Assembly: GCA_022747635.1 (NCBI GenBank)
Contig: JAKTNV010000077.1
Location: forward strand, 1,764,418 to 1,828,417
From: Hetaerina americana
Taxonomy: Eukaryota; Arthropoda; Insecta; Odonata; Calopterygidae
DNA: 64,000 nt
Reading direction: 5' to 3'
Shown: positions 1 to 10,045 of the stretch, piece by piece
How positions within the stretch are numbered: the stretch's first letter is position 1
Layout: every line of letters begins with the position of its first letter
Notes under the pieces: model-generated
Databases searched by the model: none
Seen by the model: only the letters and a program-made list of their open reading frames with translations
What the model was told of the DNA's origin: nothing
Position numbers and translations under genes: made by a program

Positions 1-560
1 GTTGCCATGGTGTATTGTTGTTTATTTTCATCAAATAAACAAAATAAAACCCAGAATTAATCCTGAAAGACAAGAAATTTAGCATAAAAGATGCTTCAGC
101 GCAAGTGTTAATGTTACTAAAAGAGCCCAAATTTCTAAAAATATTGCGAAAAACAACAATCTTCTGTTTTAGAGTGAATGTTTAGGTGTATAGAAGGCAT
201 TTTTTTCATTTTTAGAAAATTTAATTTTTCACATTTTTCCATGAAAAGTGCCAATACCCCCCCCCCTTTGTGTTATAAGTGAAAATCTAACTCAACACAA
301 ATCAAACAAAAATGGTGCCATTGTGTGTATTGTTGTTCATTTTCATCAAATAAACAAAATAAAACCCAGAATTAATCCTGAAAGACAAGAAATGAACATA
401 AAAGATACTTCAGCGCAAGTGTTATGTTATTAAAAGAGCCCAAATTTCTATAAATATTGCGAAAAACAACAATCTTCTGTTTTAGAGTGAATGTTTGAGG
501 TGTATAGAAGGCATTTATTTCTTTTTTAGAAAATTTAATTTTTCACATTTTTCCATGAAA
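1..560 (+). repeat. Left-edge block, copy of 2814-3373 (nine units apart)
   Basis: The first about 560 bases match 2814-3373 at an offset of 2813 bp. Both share rare features: ggtgtattg lacking one gt, gaaatttagcat in place of gaaatgagcat, a long C-run followed by tttgtgttataag, and the shortened agtgttatgttatt. A few substitutions separate them, including gtttattttc against gttcattttc near position 22. This is a nine-unit spacing, equal to the main higher-order period further right. Confidence 0.8.
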
Positions 561-564
561 AGTG
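544..564. repeat. Imperfect dyad at the unit junction (example copy)
   Basis: At the unit junction cac-a-tttt faces aaaagtg across a six-base loop (tccatg). This gives a seven-pair stem with one bulged A: 544-546 pairs with 562-564, and 548-551 pairs with 558-561. The arrangement recurs in most units; subtypes ending in gacattttt or taacattttt keep only part of it. It may be a weak cruciform or protein-binding site, or simply a feature of the founder sequence. It is also the place where the only clear inverted duplication of the window arose (7492-7535). Confidence 0.5.
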
Positions 565-1261
565 CCAATACCCCCCCTTTGGGGTCTAGGTGAAAACCTA
601 ACACGACACAAATCAAACAAAAATGTTTCCATGGTGTGTATTGTTGTTCATTTTCATCAAATAAACAAAATAAAACCCAGACTTAATCCTGAAAGACAAG
701 AAATGAGCATAAGAGATGCTTCAGCGCAAGTGTTAATGTTGCTAAAAGAGCCCAAATTTCTAAAAATTTTGCGAAAAACAACAATCTTCAGTTTTAGAGT
801 GAATGTTTGAGGTGTATAGAAGGCATTTATTTCATTTTTAGAAAATTTAATATTTCACATTTCTCCATGAAAAGTGCCAATACCCCTTTGTGTTCAAGGT
901 GAAAATCTAACTCGACACAAATCAAACAAAAATGTTTCCATGGTGTGTATTTTTGTTCATTTTCATCAAATAAACAAAATAAAACCCAGACTTAATCCTG
1001 AAAGACAAGAAATGAGCATAAAAGATGCTTCAGCGCAAGTGTTAATGTTACTAAAAGAGCCCAAATTTTTAAAAATATTGCGAAAAACACAATCTTCAGT
1101 TTTGGAGTGAATGTTTGAGGTGTATAGAAGACATTTATTTCATTTTTAGAAAATTTAATATTTCTCATTTTTCCATGAAAAGTGCCAATACCCCCCCCAC
1201 TTTGGGTTCTAGGTGAAAATCTAACTCGACACAAATCAAACAAAAATGTTTCCATGGTGTG

Positions 1262-2353
1262 TATTGTTGTTCATTTTCATCAAATAAACAAAATAAAACC
1301 CAGACTTAATCCTGAAAGACAAGAAATGAGCATAAGAGATGCTTCAGCGCAAGTGTTAATGTTACTAAAAGAGCACAAATTTCTAAAAATATTGCGAAAA
1401 ACAACAATCTTCAGTTTAAGAGTGAATGTTTGAGGTGTATAGAAGGCATTTATTTCATTTTTAGAAAATATAATTTTTCACATTTCTCCATGAAAAGTGC
1501 CAATACCACCCCCTTTGGGTTCTAGGTGAAAATCTCACTCGACAGAAATCAAACAAAAATGTTGCCATGGTGTGTATTGTTGTTCATTTTCATCAAATAA
1601 ACAAAATAAAACCCAGAATTAATCCTTTAAGACAAGAAATGAGCATAAAAAATGCTTCAGCACAAGTGTTAATGTTACCAAAAGAGCCCAAATTTCTAAA
1701 AATATTGCGAAAAACAACAATCTTCAGTTTTAGAGTGAATGTTTGAGGTGTATAGAAGACATTTATTTCATTTTTAGAAAATTTAATTTTTCACATTTTT
1801 CCATGAAAAGTGCCAATACCCCCCCTTTGTGTTCTAGGTGAAAATCTCACTCAAAACATATCAAACAAAAATGTTGCCATGGTGTATTGTTGTTCATTTT
1901 CATCAAATAAACAAAATAAAACCCAGACTTAATCCTGAAAGACAAGAAATGAGCATAAGAGATGCTTCAGCGCAAGTGTTAATGTTACTAAAAGAGCACA
2001 AATTTCTAAAAATATTGCGAAAAACAACAATCTTCAGTTTAAGAGTGAATGTTTGAGGTGTATAGAAGGCATTTATTTCATTTTTAGAAAATTTAATTTT
2101 TCACATTTCTCCATGAAAAGTGCCAATACCACCCCCTTTGGGTTCTAGGTGAAAATCTCACTCGACAGAAATCAAACAAAAATGTTGCCATGGTGTGTAT
2201 TGTTGTTCATTTTCATCAAATAAACAAAATAAAACCCAGAATTAATCCTTTAAGACAAGAAATGAGCATAAAAAATGCTTCAGCACAAGTGTAAATGTTA
2301 CCAAAAGAGCCCAAATTTCTAAAAATATTGCGAAAAACAACAATCTTCAGTTT
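1262..2353 (+). repeat. Two-unit (623-bp) tandem duplication
   Basis: Sequence at about 1262-1730 recurs at about 1885-2353, offset 623 bp or two units. Both copies share otherwise rare variants: gagcacaaatttc, cagtttaagag, accaccccctttggg, ctcgacagaaatc and the odd aatcctttaagac. The copies differ at a handful of sites, for example aaaatataat against aaaatttaat near 1468 and 2091, and tgttaatg against tgtaaatg in the second half. The small period shows that exchanges of only two units also occur in this array. Confidence 0.75.
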
Positions 2354-2497
2354 TGGAGTGAATGTTTGAGGTGTATAGAAGGCATTTATTTCATTTTTAG
2401 AAAATTTAATATTTCTCATTTTTCCATGAAAAGTGCCAATACACTTTGGGTTCTAGGTGAAAATCTAACTCGACACAAATCAAACAAAATTGTTTCC

Positions 2498-2515
2498 ATG
2501 GTGTGTATGGTGTGT
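2498..2515 (+). repeat. 9-bp direct duplication inside one unit
   Basis: The segment atggtgtgt is present twice in a row, lengthening this unit to 317 bp. I saw no other unit with this duplication. It looks like a simple slippage product. Confidence 0.85.
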
Positions 2516-3367
2516 ATTGTTGTTCATTTTCATCAAATAAACAAAATAAAACTCAGACTTAATCCTGAAAGACAAGAAATGAGCATAAGAGATGCTTCAG
2601 CGCAAGTGTTAATGTTACTAAAAGAGCCCAAATTTCTAAAAATATTGCGATAAACAACAATCTTCTGTTTTAGAGTGAATGTTTGAGGTGTATTGAAGGC
2701 ATTTATTTCATTTTTAGAAAATTTAATTTTTCACATTTTTCCATGAAAAGTGCCAATACCCCCCCTTTGTGTTCTAGGTGAAAATCTCACTCAAAACATA
2801 TCAAACAAAAATGTTGCCATGGTGTATTGTTGTTCATTTTCATCAAATATACAAAATAAAACCCAGAATTAATCCTGAAAGACAAGAAATTTAGCATAAA
2901 AGATGCTTCAGCGCAAGTGTTAATGTTACTAAAAGAGCCCAAATTTCTAAAAATATTGCGAAAAACAACAATCTTCTGTTTTAGAGTGAATGTTTGAGGT
3001 GTATAGAAGGCATTTATTTCATTTTTAGAAAATTTAATTTTTCACATTTTTCCATGAAAAGTGCCAATACCCCCCCCCCTTTGTGTTATAAGTGAAAATC
3101 TAACTCAACACAAATCAAACAAAAATGTTGCCATTGTGTGTATTGTTGTTCATTTTCATCAAATAAACAAAATAAAACCCAGAAATAATCCTGAAAGACA
3201 AGAAATGAACATAAAAGATACTTCAGCGCAAGTGTTATGTTATTAAAAGAGCCCAAATTTCTATAAATATTGCGAAAAACAACAATCTTCTGTTTTAGAG
3301 TGAATGTTTGAGGTGTATAGAAGGCATTTATTTTATTTTTAGAAAATTTAATTTTTCACATTTTTCC

Positions 3368-3679
3368 ATGAAAAGTGCCAATACCCCCCCTTTGTGTTCT
3401 AGGTGAAAATCTCACTCGACACAAATCAAACAAAAATGTTCCCATTGTGTGTATTTTTGTTCATTTTCATCAAATAAACAAAATAAAACCCAGAATTAAT
3501 CCTGAAAGACAAGAAATGAGCATAAAAGGTGCTTCAGCGCAAGTGTTCATGTTACTAAAAGAGCCCAAATTTCTAAAAATATTGCGATAAACAACAATCT
3601 TCTGTTTTAGAGTGAATGTTTCAGGTGTATAAAAGGCATTTATTTCATTTTAAGAAAATTATTTATCTAACATTTTTCC
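3368..3679 (+). repeat. Right-domain-type unit stranded in the left domain
   Basis: This unit carries the combination typical of the array beyond 41 kb: cataaaaggtgcttcag, gcgataaacaac, gtttcaggtgtataaaagg and the aaaattatttatctaac end before the junction. Its neighbours on both sides are left-domain types. It therefore looks like a single exchanged or converted unit, or a remnant of the older shared array. Confidence 0.7.
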
Positions 3680-3991
3680 ATGAAAAGTGCCAATACCCCC
3701 CCTTTGGGTTCTAGGTGAAAATCTCACTCGACACATATCAAACAAAAATGTTTCCATGGTGTGTATTGTTGTTCATTTTCATCAAATAAACAAAATGAAA
3801 CCCAGACTTAATCCTGAAAGACAAGAAATGAGCATCAGAGATGCTTCAGCGCAAGTGTTAATGTTGCTAAAAGAGCCCAAATTTCTAAAAATTTTGCGAA
3901 AAACAACAATCTTCAGTTTTAGAGTGAATGTTTGAGGTGTATAGAAGCCATTTATTTCATTTTTAGAAAATTTAATATTTGACATTTTTCC
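3680..3991 (+). repeat. Representative 312-bp satellite unit with landmarks
   Basis: This unit is exactly 312 bp from one junction motif to the next. Landmarks in order are the junction motif (3680-3691), a run of seven C (3696-3702), the tttgggttctagg segment that separates many subtypes, a ccatgg site (3754-3759), an A-rich block (aataaacaaaat), the gcttcagcgcaag core holding one of three conserved CpG sites, the tctaaaaattttgcg block, the gtttgaggtgtatag block, and a T-rich end (ttttagaaaatttaat) leading into the next junction. The other usual CpG sites are in ctcgac and ttgcga. Length 312 is divisible by three and close to twice a nucleosomal core length, but nothing here shows positioning directly. 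Confidence 0.9.
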
Positions 3992-6900
3992 ATGAAAAGT
4001 GCCTGTACCCCCCCCCTACTTTGGGTTCTAGGTGAAAATCTCACTCGACACATATCAAACAAAAATAATGCCATGGTGTGTATTGTTGTTCATTTTCATC
4101 AAAAAAGCTATATTAAACCCAGAATTAATCCTGAAAGACAAGAAATGAGCATTGAAGATACTTCAGCGCAAGTGTTAATGTTACTAAAAGTGCCCAAATT
4201 TCTAAAAATATTGCGAAAAACACAATCTTCAGTTTTAGAGTGAATGTTTGAGGTGTATAGAAGGCATTTATTTCATTTTTAGAAAATTTAAAATTTCACA
4301 TTTCTCCATGAAAAGTGCCAATACCCCTTTGTGTTCAAGGTGAAAATCTAACTCGACACAAATCAAACAAAAATGTTTCCATGGTGTGTATTTTTGTTCA
4401 TTTTCATCAAATAAACAAAATAAAACCCAGAGTTAATCCTTAAAGACAAGAAATGAGCATAAAAAATGCTTCAGCACAAGTGTTAATGTTACTAAAAGAG
4501 CCCAAATTTCTAAAAATATTGCGAAAAACATCAATCTTCAGTTTTGGAGTGAATGTTTGAGGTGTATAGAAGGCATTTATTTCATTTTTAGAAAATTTAA
4601 TATTTCACATTTTTCCATGAAAAGTGCCAATACCCCTTGCCAAAAGTGCCAATACCGCACGATACACTTTGGGTTCTAGGTGAAAATCTAACTCGACACA
4701 AATCAAACAAAAATGTTTCCATGGTGTGTATTGTTGTTCATTTTCATCAAATAAACAAAATAAAACCCAGACTTAACCCTGAAAGACAAGAAATGAGCAT
4801 AAGAGATGCTTCAGCGCAAGTGTTAATGTTACTAAAAGAGCCCAAATTTCTAAAAATATTGCGAAAAATAACAATCTTCAGTTTAAGAGTGAATGTTTGA
4901 GGTGTATAGAAGGCATTTATTTCATTTTTAGAAAATTTAATTTTTCACATTTTTCCATGAAAAGTGCCAATACCCCCTCCCCCTTTGGGTTCTAGGTGAA
5001 AATCTCACTCGACAGAAATCAAACAAAAATGTTTCCATGGTGTGTATTGTTGTTCATTTTCATCAAATAAACAAAATAAAACCCAGACTTAATCCTGAAA
5101 GACAAGAAATGAGCATAAAAGATGCTTCAGCGCAAGTGTTAATGTTACTAAAAGAGCCCAAATTTCTAAAAATATTTCGAAAAACACAATCTTCAGTTTT
5201 AGAGTGAATGTTTGAGGTGTATAGAAGGCATTTATTTCATTTTTAGAAAATTTAAAATTTCACATTTCTCCATGAAAAGTGCCAAATACCCCCCCTTTGG
5301 GTTCTAGGTGAAAATCTCACTCGACACAAATCAAACAAAAATGTTTCCATGGTGTGTATTTTTGTTCATTTTTATCAAATAAACAAAATAAAACCCAGAA
5401 TTAATCCTGAAAGACAAGAAATGAGCATAAAAGATGCTTCAGCGCAAGTGTTAATGTTACTAAAAGAGCCCAAATTTCTAAAAATATTGCGAAAAACAAC
5501 AATCTTCAGTTTTAGAGTGAATGTTTGAGGTGTATAGAAGCCATTTATTTCATTTTTAGAAAATTTAATATCTGACATTTTTCCATGAAAAGTGCCTGTA
5601 CCCCCCCCCCTACTTTGGGTTATAGGTGAAAATCTCACTCGACACATATCAAACAAAAATAATGCAATGGTGTGTATTGTTGTTCATTTTCATCAAAAAA
5701 CTATATTAAACCCAGACTTAATCCTGAAAGACAAGAAATGAGCATAAGAGATGCTTCAGCGCAAGTGTTAATGTTGCTAAAAGAGCCCAAATTTCTAAAA
5801 ATTTTGCGAAAAACAACAATCTTCAGTTTTAGAGTGAATGTTTGAGGTGTATAGAAGCCATTTATTTCATTTTTAGAAAATTTAATATTTGACATTTTTC
5901 CATGAAAAGTGCCTCTACCCCCCCCCTATTTTGGGTTCTAGGTGAAAATCTCACTCGACACATATCAAACAAAAATAATGCCATGGTGTGTATTGTTGTT
6001 CATTTTCATCAAAAAAACTATATTAAACCCAGAATTAATCCTGAAAGACAAGAAATGAGCATTAAAGATACTTCAGCGCAAGTGTTAATGTTACTAAAAA
6101 AGCCAAAATTTCTAAAAATATTGCGAAAAACACAATCTTCAGTTTTAGAGTGAGTGTTTGAGGTGTATAGAGGGCATTTATTTCATTTTTAGAAAATTTA
6201 AAATTTCACATTTCTCCATGAAAAGTGCCAATACCCCTTTGTGTTCAAGGTGAAAATCTAACTCGACACAAATCAAACAAAAATGTTTCCATGGTGTGTA
6301 TTTTTGTTCATTTTCATCAAATAAACAAAATAAAACCCAGAGTTAATCCTTAAAGACAAGAAATGAGCATAAAAAATGCTTCAGCACAAGTGTTAATGTT
6401 ACTAAAAGAGCCCAAATTTCTAAAAATATTGCGAAAAACATCAATCTTCAGTTTTGGAGTGAATGTTTGAGGTGTATAGAAGGCATTTATTTCATTTTTA
6501 GAAAATTTAATATTTCACATTTTTCCATGAAAAGTGCCAATACCCCTTGCCAAAAGTGCCAATACCGCACGATACACTTTGGGTTCTAGGTGAAAATCTA
6601 ACTCGACAGAAATCAAACAAAAATGTTGCCATGGTGTGTATTGTTGTTCATTTTCATCAAATAAACAAAATAAAACCCAGACTTAACCCTGAAAGACAAG
6701 AAATGAGCATAAGAGATGCTTCAGCGCAAGTGTTAATGTTACTAAAAGAGCCCAAATTTCTAAAAATATTGAGAAAAACAACAATCTTCAGTTTAAGAGT
6801 GAATGTTTGAGGTGTATAGAAGGCATTTATTTCATTTTTAGAAAATTTAATTTTTCACATTTTTCCATGAAAAGTGCCAATACCCCCTCCCCCTTTGGGT

Positions 6901-7240
6901 TCTAGGTGAAAATCTCACTCGACAGAAATCAAACAAAAATGTTTCCATGGTGTGTATTGTTGTTCATTTTCATCAAATAAACAAAATAAAACCCAGACTT
7001 AATCCTGAAAGACAAGAAATGAGCATAAAAGATTTTTCAGCGCAAGTGTTAATGTTATTAAAGAGCCCAAATTTCTAAAAATATTTCGAAAACCACAATC
7101 TTCAGTTTTAGAGTGAATGTTTGAGGTGTATAGAAGGCATTTATTTCATTTTTAGAAAATTTAAAATTTCACATTTCTCCATGAAAAGTGCCAAATACCC
7201 CCCCTTTGGGTTCTAGGTGAAAATCTCACTCGACACAAAT
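3992..7240 (+). repeat. Six-unit higher-order duplication, offset 1910 bp
   Basis: The unit series F-E-J-K-L at 3992-5330 recurs at 5902-7240 with an offset of 1910 bp, six units. Shared diagnostic variants include gcctgtac before the C-run, aataatgcc, cccagagttaatcc in the E unit and the J insertion at 4617 and 6527. Between the copies, the unit at 5585-5901 is a chimera of F and a G-like end. After about 7240 the second copy switches to an E-like 3' half. Confidence 0.8.
5585..5901 (+). repeat. Chimeric unit: F 5' half joined to G-like 3' half
   Basis: The unit begins as subtype F (gcctgtac, a ten-C run, tactttggg, aataatgc, aaaaactatattaaaccc). It then continues as the type that normally precedes F: cccagacttaatcc, cataagagatgc, ttgctaaaag, attttgcg, agaagcc and tttgacat. 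The switch lies near 5700-5720, inside sequence shared by both parents. The result is two F starts in succession (5585 and 5902), as expected of unequal exchange within a unit. Confidence 0.75.
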
Positions 7241-8141
7241 CAAACAAAAATGTTTCCATGGTGTGTATTTTTGTTCATTTTCATCAAATAAACAAAATAA
7301 AACCCAGAATTGATCCTTAAAGACAAGAAATGAGCATAAAAAATGCTTCAGCACAAGTGTTAATGTTACTAAAAGAGCCCAAATTTCTAAAAATATTGCG
7401 AAAAACATCAATCTTCAGTTTTGGAGTGAATGTTTGAGGTGTATAGAAGGCATTTATTTCATTTTTAGAAAATTTAATATTTCACATTTTTCCATGAAAA
7501 GTGCCAATACACTTTTCATGGAAAAGTGTATTGGCCCTTTGGGGTCTAGGTGAAAACCTAACACGACACAAATCAAACAAAAATGTTTCCATGGTGTGTA
7601 TTGTTGTTCATTTTCATCAAATAAACACAATAAAACCCAGACTTAACCCTGAAAGACAAGAAATGAGCATAAGAGATGCTTCAGCGCAAGTGTTAATGTT
7701 ACTAAAAGAGCCCAAATTTCTAAAAATATTGCGAAAAACAACAATCTTCAGTTTAAGAGTGAATGTTTGAGGTGTATAGAAGGCATTTATTTCATTTTTA
7801 GAAAATTTAATTTTTCACATTTTTCCATGAAAAGTGCCAATACCCCCTCCCCCTTTGGGTTCTAGGTGAAAATCTCACTCGACAGAAATCAAACAAAAAT
7901 GTTTCCATGGTGTGTATTGTTGTTCATTTTCATCAAATAAACAAAATAAAACCCAGACTTAATCCTGAAAGACAAGAAATGAGCATAAAAGATGCTTCAG
8001 CGGAAGTGTTAATGTTACTAAAGGAGCCCAAATTTCTAAAAATATTTCGAAAAACACAATCTTCAGTTTTAGAGTGAATGTTTGAGGTGTATAGAAGGCA
8101 TTTATTTCATTTTTAGAAAATTTAAAATTTCACATTTCTCC
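7181..8141 (+). repeat. Three-unit repetition carrying a recombinant J slot
   Basis: The unit at 7181 starts as subtype L (caaatacccc, gtgtatttttg) and ends as subtype E (ccttaaagac, aaaaaatgcttcagcac, acatcaatcttcagttttgg). The next unit (7494) would be expected to be J but instead starts with a fold-back palindrome and a G-type segment (tttggggtctagg, aaaacctaacacg). It then continues as J (aataaacacaat, cttaaccctg). The K unit that follows at 7827 repeats the one at 6867, a 960-bp, three-unit offset. Confidence 0.7.
7492..7535. repeat. Nested palindrome (local inverted duplication)
   Basis: Two overlapping inverted repeats sit at a unit junction. Arms 7503-7517 and 7521-7535 are a perfect 15-bp match across a 3-base loop. 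Arms 7492-7503 and 7510-7521 are a perfect 12-bp match across 6 bases. The segment acttttcatggaaaag and its extension to ttggc is the junction sequence in inverted orientation. It is the only inverted piece of the unit I found in the window, and it occupies the slot where a J unit carries its extra segment. A fold-back or template-switch event at the junction dyad is the simplest explanation. The arms could form a hairpin in RNA or a small cruciform, but no gene is nearby for it to terminate. Confidence 0.85.
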
Positions 8142-8768
8142 ATGAAAAGTGCCAAATACCCCCCCTTTGGGTTCTAGGTGAAAATCTCACTCGACACAAT
8201 TCAAACAAAAATGTTTCCATGGTGTGTATTTTTGTTCATTTTCATCAAATAAACAAAATAAAACCCAGAATTAATCCTGAAAGACAAGAAATGAGCATAA
8301 AAGATGCTTCAGCGCAAGTGTTAATGTTACTAAAAGAGCCCAAATTTCTAAAAATATTGCGATAAACAACAATCTTCTGTTTTAGAGTGAATGTTTGAGG
8401 TGTATAGAAGGCATTTATTTCATTTTTAGAAAATTAAATTTTTCACATTTTTCCATGAAAAGTGCCAATACCACCCCCTTTGGGTTCTAGGTAAAAATTT
8501 CACTCGACCGAAATCAAACAAAAATGTTGCCATGGTGTGTATTGTTGTTCATTTTCATCAAATAAACAAAATAAAACCCAGAATTAATCCTGAAAGACAA
8601 GAAATTTAGCATAAAAGATGCTTCAGCCCAAGTGTTAATGTTACTAAAAGAGCCCAAATTTCTAAAAATATTGCGAAAAACAACAATCTTCAGTTTTAGA
8701 GTGAATGTTTGAGGTGTATAGAAGCCATTTATTTCATTTTTAGAAAATTTAATATTTGACATTTTTCC

Positions 8769-10045
8769 ATGAAAAGTGCCTGTACCCCCCCCCTACTTTG
8801 GGTTCTAGGTGAAAATCTCACTCGACACATATCAAACAAAAATAATGCCATGGTGTGTATTGTTGTTCATTTTCATCAAAAAAACTATATTAAACCCAGA
8901 ATTAATCCTGAAAGACAAGAAATGAGCATTAAAGATACTTCAGCGCAAGTGTTAATGTTACTAAAAGTGCCCAAATTTCTAAAAATATTGCGAAAAACAC
9001 AATCTTCAGTTTTAGAGTGAATGTTTGAGGTGTATAGAAGGCATTTATTTCATTTTTAGAAAATTTAAAATTTCACATTTCTCCATGAAAAGTGCCAATA
9101 CCCCTTTGTGTTCAAGGTGAAAATCTAACTCGACACAAATCAAACAAAAATGTTTCCATGGTGTGTATTTTTGTTCATTTTCATCAAATAAACAAAATAA
9201 AACCCAGAATTAATCCTTAAAGACAAGAAATGAGCTTAAAAAATGCTTCAGCACAAGTGTTAATGTTACTAAAAGAGCCCAAATTTCTAAAAATATTGCG
9301 AAAAACATCAATCTTCAGTTTTGGAGTGAATGTTTGAGGTGTATAGAAGGCATTTATTTCATTTTTAGAAAATTTAATATTTCACATTTTTCCATGAAAA
9401 GTGCCAATACCCCTTGCCAAAAGTGCCAATACCGCACGATACACTTTGGGTTCTAGGTGAAAATCTAACTCGACACAAATCAAACAAAAATGTTTCCATG
9501 GTGTGTATTGTTGTTCATTTTCATCAAATAAACACAATAAAACCCAGACTTAACCCTGAAAGACAAGAAATGAGCATAAGAGATGCTTCAGCGCAAGTGT
9601 TAATGTTACTAAAAGACCCCAAATTTCTAAAAATATTGCGAAAAACAACAATCTTCAGTTTTAGAGTGAATGTTTGAGGTGTAAAAAAGGCATTTATTTC
9701 ATTTTTAGAAAATTTAATTTTTCACATTTTTCCATGAAAAGTGCCAAATACCCCCCCTTTGGGTTCTAGGTGAAAATCTCACTCGACACAAATCAAACAA
9801 AAATGTTTCCATGGTGTGTATTTTTGTTCATTTTCATCAAATAAACAAAATAAAACCCAGAATTAATCCTGAAAGACAAGAAATGAACATAAAAGATACT
9901 TCAGCGCAAGTGTTATGTTATTAAAAGAGCCCAAATTTCTATAAATATTACGAAAAACAACAATCTTCTGTTTTAGAGTGAATGTTTGAGGTGTATAGAA
10001 GGCATTTATTTCTTTTTTAGAAAATTTAATATTTGACATTTTTCC
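8769..10045 (+). repeat. Four-unit F-E-J-L/O block
   Basis: Units at 8769 (F), 9085 (E), 9394 (J, 340 bp) and 9734 (L start, O end with gaacataaaagatac and agtgttatgttatt) are followed directly by the next F at 10046. The F and E units match those at 3992 and 5902. The unit at 9734 is another chimera, joining the 5' half of L to the 3' half of O, so that four intermediate subtypes are missing compared with the full nine-unit order. Confidence 0.7.

Noticed and set aside
241..552. Older 156-bp half-unit (the 312-bp unit as a diverged dimer)
   Set aside because: Apart from a short shared ttccatg (in the junction and in the ccatgg region) I found no convincing similarity between the two halves.
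7492..7535. Transcription terminator or replication origin at the palindrome
   Set aside because: No gene flanks it, and it is better explained as an inverted copy of the junction sequence at a recombination joint.
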